A DNA stretch of 18,309 nt from an uncultured Pelagibacteraceae bacterium (lineage in GTDB: Bacteria; Pseudomonadota; Alphaproteobacteria; Pelagibacterales; Pelagibacteraceae), in assembly GCA_902602105.1 (NCBI GenBank), contig CACKPP010000011.1:1-18309 (forward strand), read 5' to 3'. Below the pieces are notes generated by a model, which made no database searches, was not told the origin of the DNA, and worked only from the letters and a program-made list of their open reading frames with translations. The position numbers and the translations under genes are program-made. Of this stretch, positions 15,566 to 18,309 are shown in pieces; within the stretch, counting starts at the first letter, position 1, and the number at the start of each line of letters is the position of its first letter.

Positions 15566-17425
15566 TTAAGAAGCTTTCTTTTTCTCATTCTCATCTACAA
15601 TGTGATACACAGGCACTTTTTCCATTGCAAACTTACCAGTCTTTGGATCTCTTCTTGAAACGGTCAGACAATGCCAATTTTCATCATCTAATTTCATATG
15701 GTCACCTCTGTAATAGTATCCTGGCCAACGAGTTTCTTCCCTAAACAAAGTATGTTCTGTTACACATTGTGAAGTTAAAGCCCTGTGTTTTAACTCCCAA
15801 GCTCTCATTAATTGGTGATAGTCCTCAGCTCCTACTTTTTCTAAATCTTCTTCTAGCCAAGCTAATAATTCTAAGCCTCTCTTAAGCATATTTTCATTAG
15901 TCATGTAATTAGTTGCTATTCCACCAACATATTCATCCATTATTCTTTGAAGTCTTTGTAAACCTTGAATTGGTGATATATAGCTAGGAGATACAGTTCC
16001 CCCTGTAATTTCATTTTGAGCTACAGTGTAAGTGTCTAATGGTTTATAGACCTTAGCTTTAAAATCCTCACATTGTTTATCCGTTACATTGATCCCATCT
16101 GCTTTTTGATCCTCAATATACTTAACTGCTGCTTTAGCCGCTAAACGACCTTCAGTAAATGATCCTGAAGAAAATTTGTGAGCACTTCCACCAACTGTAT
16201 CTCCTGCACCAAACAAACCATCGATGGTTAACATTCTGTTATATCCCCAGAAATACTCTGGTGGAGACAAGTCCTCTGGGCCACTTACCCAAGCACCTGA
16301 ACATGTTGCATGTGAGCCCATAACATATGGTTCTGATGTAGTTAATTCTGGATTAGTATATTTTGGATCAATATTTTGAGAAGCCCAAACTACAGCTTGA
16401 CCAACTGTCATACCTAAAAAATTTTCCCAACCTACTGTTTCTAAATGAGGATCTTGAAAAGCTTCAGTTGTGACCATTTGAATTGGTCCACCACCAGCCA
16501 TTGTCTCTTGAATAAATGCATGGTTTCTTAAACAAGTAGGAGTCGGATGATGATCAATATATTCACCAACTAGTTCTTTGGTTTGATCATACCATTTCTT
16601 TTCGTAATTCTCACCATTTGCATTTTGAGTATAAGTTTTTAAATGAAGAAAATAGGCTCCAACTGGTCCATAACCATCTTTAAATCTACACAAGACTATT
16701 CTGTTTTCCATTTGAGTCATTTTTGCACCTGCAGCAATAGGTAAAGCATAAGCTGAACCATTACTCCAAGGAGCATACCAAGTTCTTCCCATTCCCTCAC
16801 CAACCGCTCTAGGTTTGAAGATATGAGAAGCCCCACCTGCAGCAACAATTACAGTTTTAGCTCTGAACACATGAAAATCTCCTGTTCTCATGTTGAAGCC
16901 AACAGCTCCACCTACTCTATTTTCTTTTGCTTCGTCCATTAAAAGATGAGTAATCATTATTCTATTATATATTTTATCGGCTGATTTTTTTGCAGCCTCT
17001 GCAACGATAGGTTTATAGCTTTCACCGTGAATCATAATTTGCCATTTACCTTCTCTTAAATATCTTCCAGTTTTCTCATTCTTCATCATTGGTAATCCCC
17101 ATTCATCAAACATATGAACAGTTGAGTCTACGTGACGAGCCATGTCATAGCCTAAATCTTCTCTAACCATTCCCATCAAATCATTTCGGGCATATCTTAC
17201 GTGATCCTCTGGTTGATTTTCATCCCATTGCATTCCCATGTAACAATTGATTGCATATAGACCTTGAGCAACAGCTCCACTTCTATCTATATTTGCTTTT
17301 TCAACACAAATGATTTTTAAATCCCTACCCCAATGTCTAGCTTCAAAAGTTGCACCAGTACCAGCCATACCTCCACCAACAACTAACACATCACAATCTT
17401 CAAAGTGTGTTTTGTGTTTAGCCAT
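15566..17425 (-). CDS. aprA: Adenylylsulfate (APS) reductase, alpha subunit, flavoprotein
   Basis: 619-residue FAD subunit of APS reductase, here most plausibly working in the oxidative direction: sulfite + AMP to APS + 2 e-. Visible are the FAD-binding LVVGGGMAGTGATFE (G17, G19, G22), GLYAIN with N60, W220, RFKDGYGPVGA with R247, and GSHATC with H372, matching the positions I recall as active-site N74, W234, R265 and H398 of the Archaeoglobus enzyme. No key residue is missing. AAGGAG-type ribosome binding site (GGAG core at 17436-17439) lies ten bases before ATG, within the end of aprB, and the ATG overlaps the aprB stop as TAATG. The Xsc and SuyAB reactions nearby provide sulfite; sulfate adenylyltransferase, needed to gain ATP from APS, is not in this window. 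Confidence 0.97.
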   Translation of the reverse strand: MAKHKTHFEDCDVLVVGGGMAGTGATFEARHWGRDLKIICVEKANIDRSGAVAQGLYAINCYMGMQWDENQPEDHVRYARNDLMGMVREDLGYDMARHVDSTVHMFDEWGLPMMKNEKTGRYLREGKWQIMIHGESYKPIVAEAAKKSADKIYNRIMITHLLMDEAKENRVGGAVGFNMRTGDFHVFRAKTVIVAAGGASHIFKPRAVGEGMGRTWYAPWSNGSAYALPIAAGAKMTQMENRIVLCRFKDGYGPVGAYFLHLKTYTQNANGENYEKKWYDQTKELVGEYIDHHPTPTCLRNHAFIQETMAGGGPIQMVTTEAFQDPHLETVGWENFLGMTVGQAVVWASQNIDPKYTNPELTTSEPYVMGSHATCSGAWVSGPEDLSPPEYFWGYNRMLTIDGLFGAGDTVGGSAHKFSSGSFTEGRLAAKAAVKYIEDQKADGINVTDKQCEDFKAKVYKPLDTYTVAQNEITGGTVSPSYISPIQGLQRLQRIMDEYVGGIATNYMTNENMLKRGLELLAWLEEDLEKVGAEDYHQLMRAWELKHRALTSQCVTEHTLFREETRWPGYYYRGDHMKLDDENWHCLTVSRRDPKTGKFAMEKVPVYHIVDENEKKKAS

Positions 17426-17895
17426 TAGTAATAAACTCCTTTTTTAAAAGAGTCCTTTGGTACTGACGGTAGTTCACCATTTGTATTTAATCCTTCGGGT
17501 TCCGTGTAAAGTCTTTGTGAATTTATTTCACCTTGATTAGGTTTATCACCTTCAGCAAGTTTTGGAATAAATTTTCCCCAAGGTTTTGTTGTAATTGGAG
17601 AAACAAAATTTTTTTCTGTTCCATTCCTAAATTTTATTTTCCAAGAAATTGTTCCTTTTTCTTCTTCTCTTCTTACTCTCACGCTGTGCCCCATAGGTGC
17701 AAAATCAGCATAACCTCTAACATCAATTGCATGATTTGGACAAGCCTTCACACATGAATAACATTCCCAACAAAAATTTGGTTCTATATTTTTTGCACGT
17801 CTGATGTTTTCATCGATATGCATAATATCTGATGGGCAAATGTCCACGCAGTGACCACAGCCATCACATCTAGTCATATATACAAAAGTTGACAT
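17425..17895 (-). CDS. aprB: Adenylylsulfate (APS) reductase, beta subunit, 2x[4Fe-4S] ferredoxin-like
   Basis: 156-residue iron-sulfur subunit that relays electrons between the AprA flavin and its partner. Two classical cluster motifs are present: C10-x2-C13-x2-C16-x3-C20 and C42-x2-C45-x2-C48-x3-C52. A C-terminal tail with KPWGKFIPKLAEG wraps AprA in known structures of the family. Length and order (aprB before aprA) are standard. AAGGAG at 17908-17913 precedes the ATG with 12 bases between, slightly long. The stop overlaps aprA by one base, giving equimolar coupled translation. Cytoplasmic, associated with the membrane if AprM docks it. Confidence 0.97.
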   Translation of the reverse strand: MSTFVYMTRCDGCGHCVDICPSDIMHIDENIRRAKNIEPNFCWECYSCVKACPNHAIDVRGYADFAPMGHSVRVRREEEKGTISWKIKFRNGTEKNFVSPITTKPWGKFIPKLAEGDKPNQGEINSQRLYTEPEGLNTNGELPSVPKDSFKKGVYY

Positions 17896-17927
17896 AATTT
17901 TATTTTTCTCCTTTTTCTGTTATCATA

Positions 17928-18309
17928 TTAATAATGCTTTGGCTCTTCTCTTTTTATACCTAGGCCAAATTGCTCAGGTGCATCGGCTGGAGGTGGTAAA
18001 TTATCCCTTGAACCATCAGCTTCTGCTAAATTTTTTTGAATTGCTGCGCCTGGTTTGTAAAACATATGAGCAAACTTGGACCAGTAAACACCACCAAATA
18101 AAATTAGGTTAGATGCTATAAATAAAGTTAAAAATAGATAAGCTAAACTCATTCGACCATTGAATTGTGTATAAGACCAAGCTAATCCAAAAGTTGCACA
18201 AGCAAGTAATGCTAAAACAAATAAATCTGCTTTAATAATTCTGTACCAAGGATGAGCTTCGGCAGATACATCAACTCTTAAAAAAAACCAAAACCAATAT
18301 CCTCCTAAA
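17928..18309 (-). CDS. aprM: AprM-like membrane anchor of APS reductase, C-terminal part
   Basis: The minus-strand frame is open from the TAA at 17928-17930 to the window edge, giving 126 residues with no start in view. An internal ATG at 18150-18152 is not the start, since hydrophobic sequence continues in frame upstream. Visible are GGYWFWFFL at the edge, a membrane helix ADLFVLALLACATFGLAW, a second helix SLAYLFLTLFIASNLILFG, and a soluble tail with FAHMFYKPGAAIQKNLAEAD, similar to the cytoplasmic tail of QmoC/NarI-like quinone-linked subunits. Position directly upstream of aprB fits AprM, the proposed link from AprBA to the quinone pool in sulfur oxidisers. The gap to aprB is 32 bases. 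Confidence 0.8.
   Translation of the reverse strand, partial: LGGYWFWFFLRVDVSAEAHPWYRIIKADLFVLALLACATFGLAWSYTQFNGRMSLAYLFLTLFIASNLILFGGVYWSKFAHMFYKPGAAIQKNLAEADGSRDNLPPPADAPEQFGLGIKREEPKHY

Noticed and set aside
17928..18152. A complete 74-aa protein starting at the ATG 18150-18152
   Set aside because: The same frame stays open to the window edge and encodes another membrane helix upstream, so this ATG is internal to a longer AprM-like gene.

Overview
The window is very AT-rich and densely packed. Junctions are TAATG overlaps, gaps of a few bases or overlapping stop codons; no intergenic stretch reaches 300 bases, and no mobile element, CRISPR array or stable RNA gene was recognised. With the gene content (methylcitrate-cycle genes, class Ia nrdAB, xsc/suyAB sulfonate genes, aprM-aprB-aprA), this points to a streamlined marine alphaproteobacterium of the SAR11/Pelagibacterales type. 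That assignment is inferred from composition, gene order and protein flavour, not from a phylogeny.

Layout. 1-2170 (+): 3' end of a probable MmgE/PrpD gene, then prpB and prpC, each joined by TAATG, forming a methylcitrate-cycle (propionyl-CoA) operon. 2172-5754 (-): nrdA, nrdB and a TTG-started SAM methyltransferase, probably one transcript, preceded by a pair of NrdR-box-like palindromes 31 bp apart. 5913-7367 (+): a phosphomannomutase/phosphoglucomutase, divergent from nrdA. 7369-9372 (-): a membrane-anchored PQQ dehydrogenase of the glucose dehydrogenase type. 9425-18309: the sulfonate/sulfite region. It holds xsc (-), divergent suyA-suyB-YeiH-type transporter (+), and a convergent minus-strand operon aprM-aprB-aprA-unknown 116-aa gene-44-aa membrane protein-TauE/SafE exporter.

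How the sulfur genes fit together. SuyAB splits 3-sulfolactate into pyruvate and sulfite. Xsc converts sulfoacetaldehyde, the intermediate of taurine and isethionate breakdown, to acetyl phosphate and sulfite. The carbon feeds central metabolism and the sulfite must be removed. AprBA with the membrane protein AprM can oxidise sulfite plus AMP to APS and pass electrons to the membrane, while the TauE/SafE and YeiH-type carriers are candidates for sulfite or sulfate export. Sulfate adenylyltransferase, phosphotransacetylase, uptake transporters and the upstream dehydrogenases are not in the window. No transcriptional regulator is encoded here.

Least explained items: the 116-aa protein after aprA, an overlooked 44-aa single-span membrane protein before the TauE gene, an Asn at the expected catalytic Asp of the PQQ enzyme, and the nrdA upstream region with NrdR-like boxes and a possibly leaderless start.
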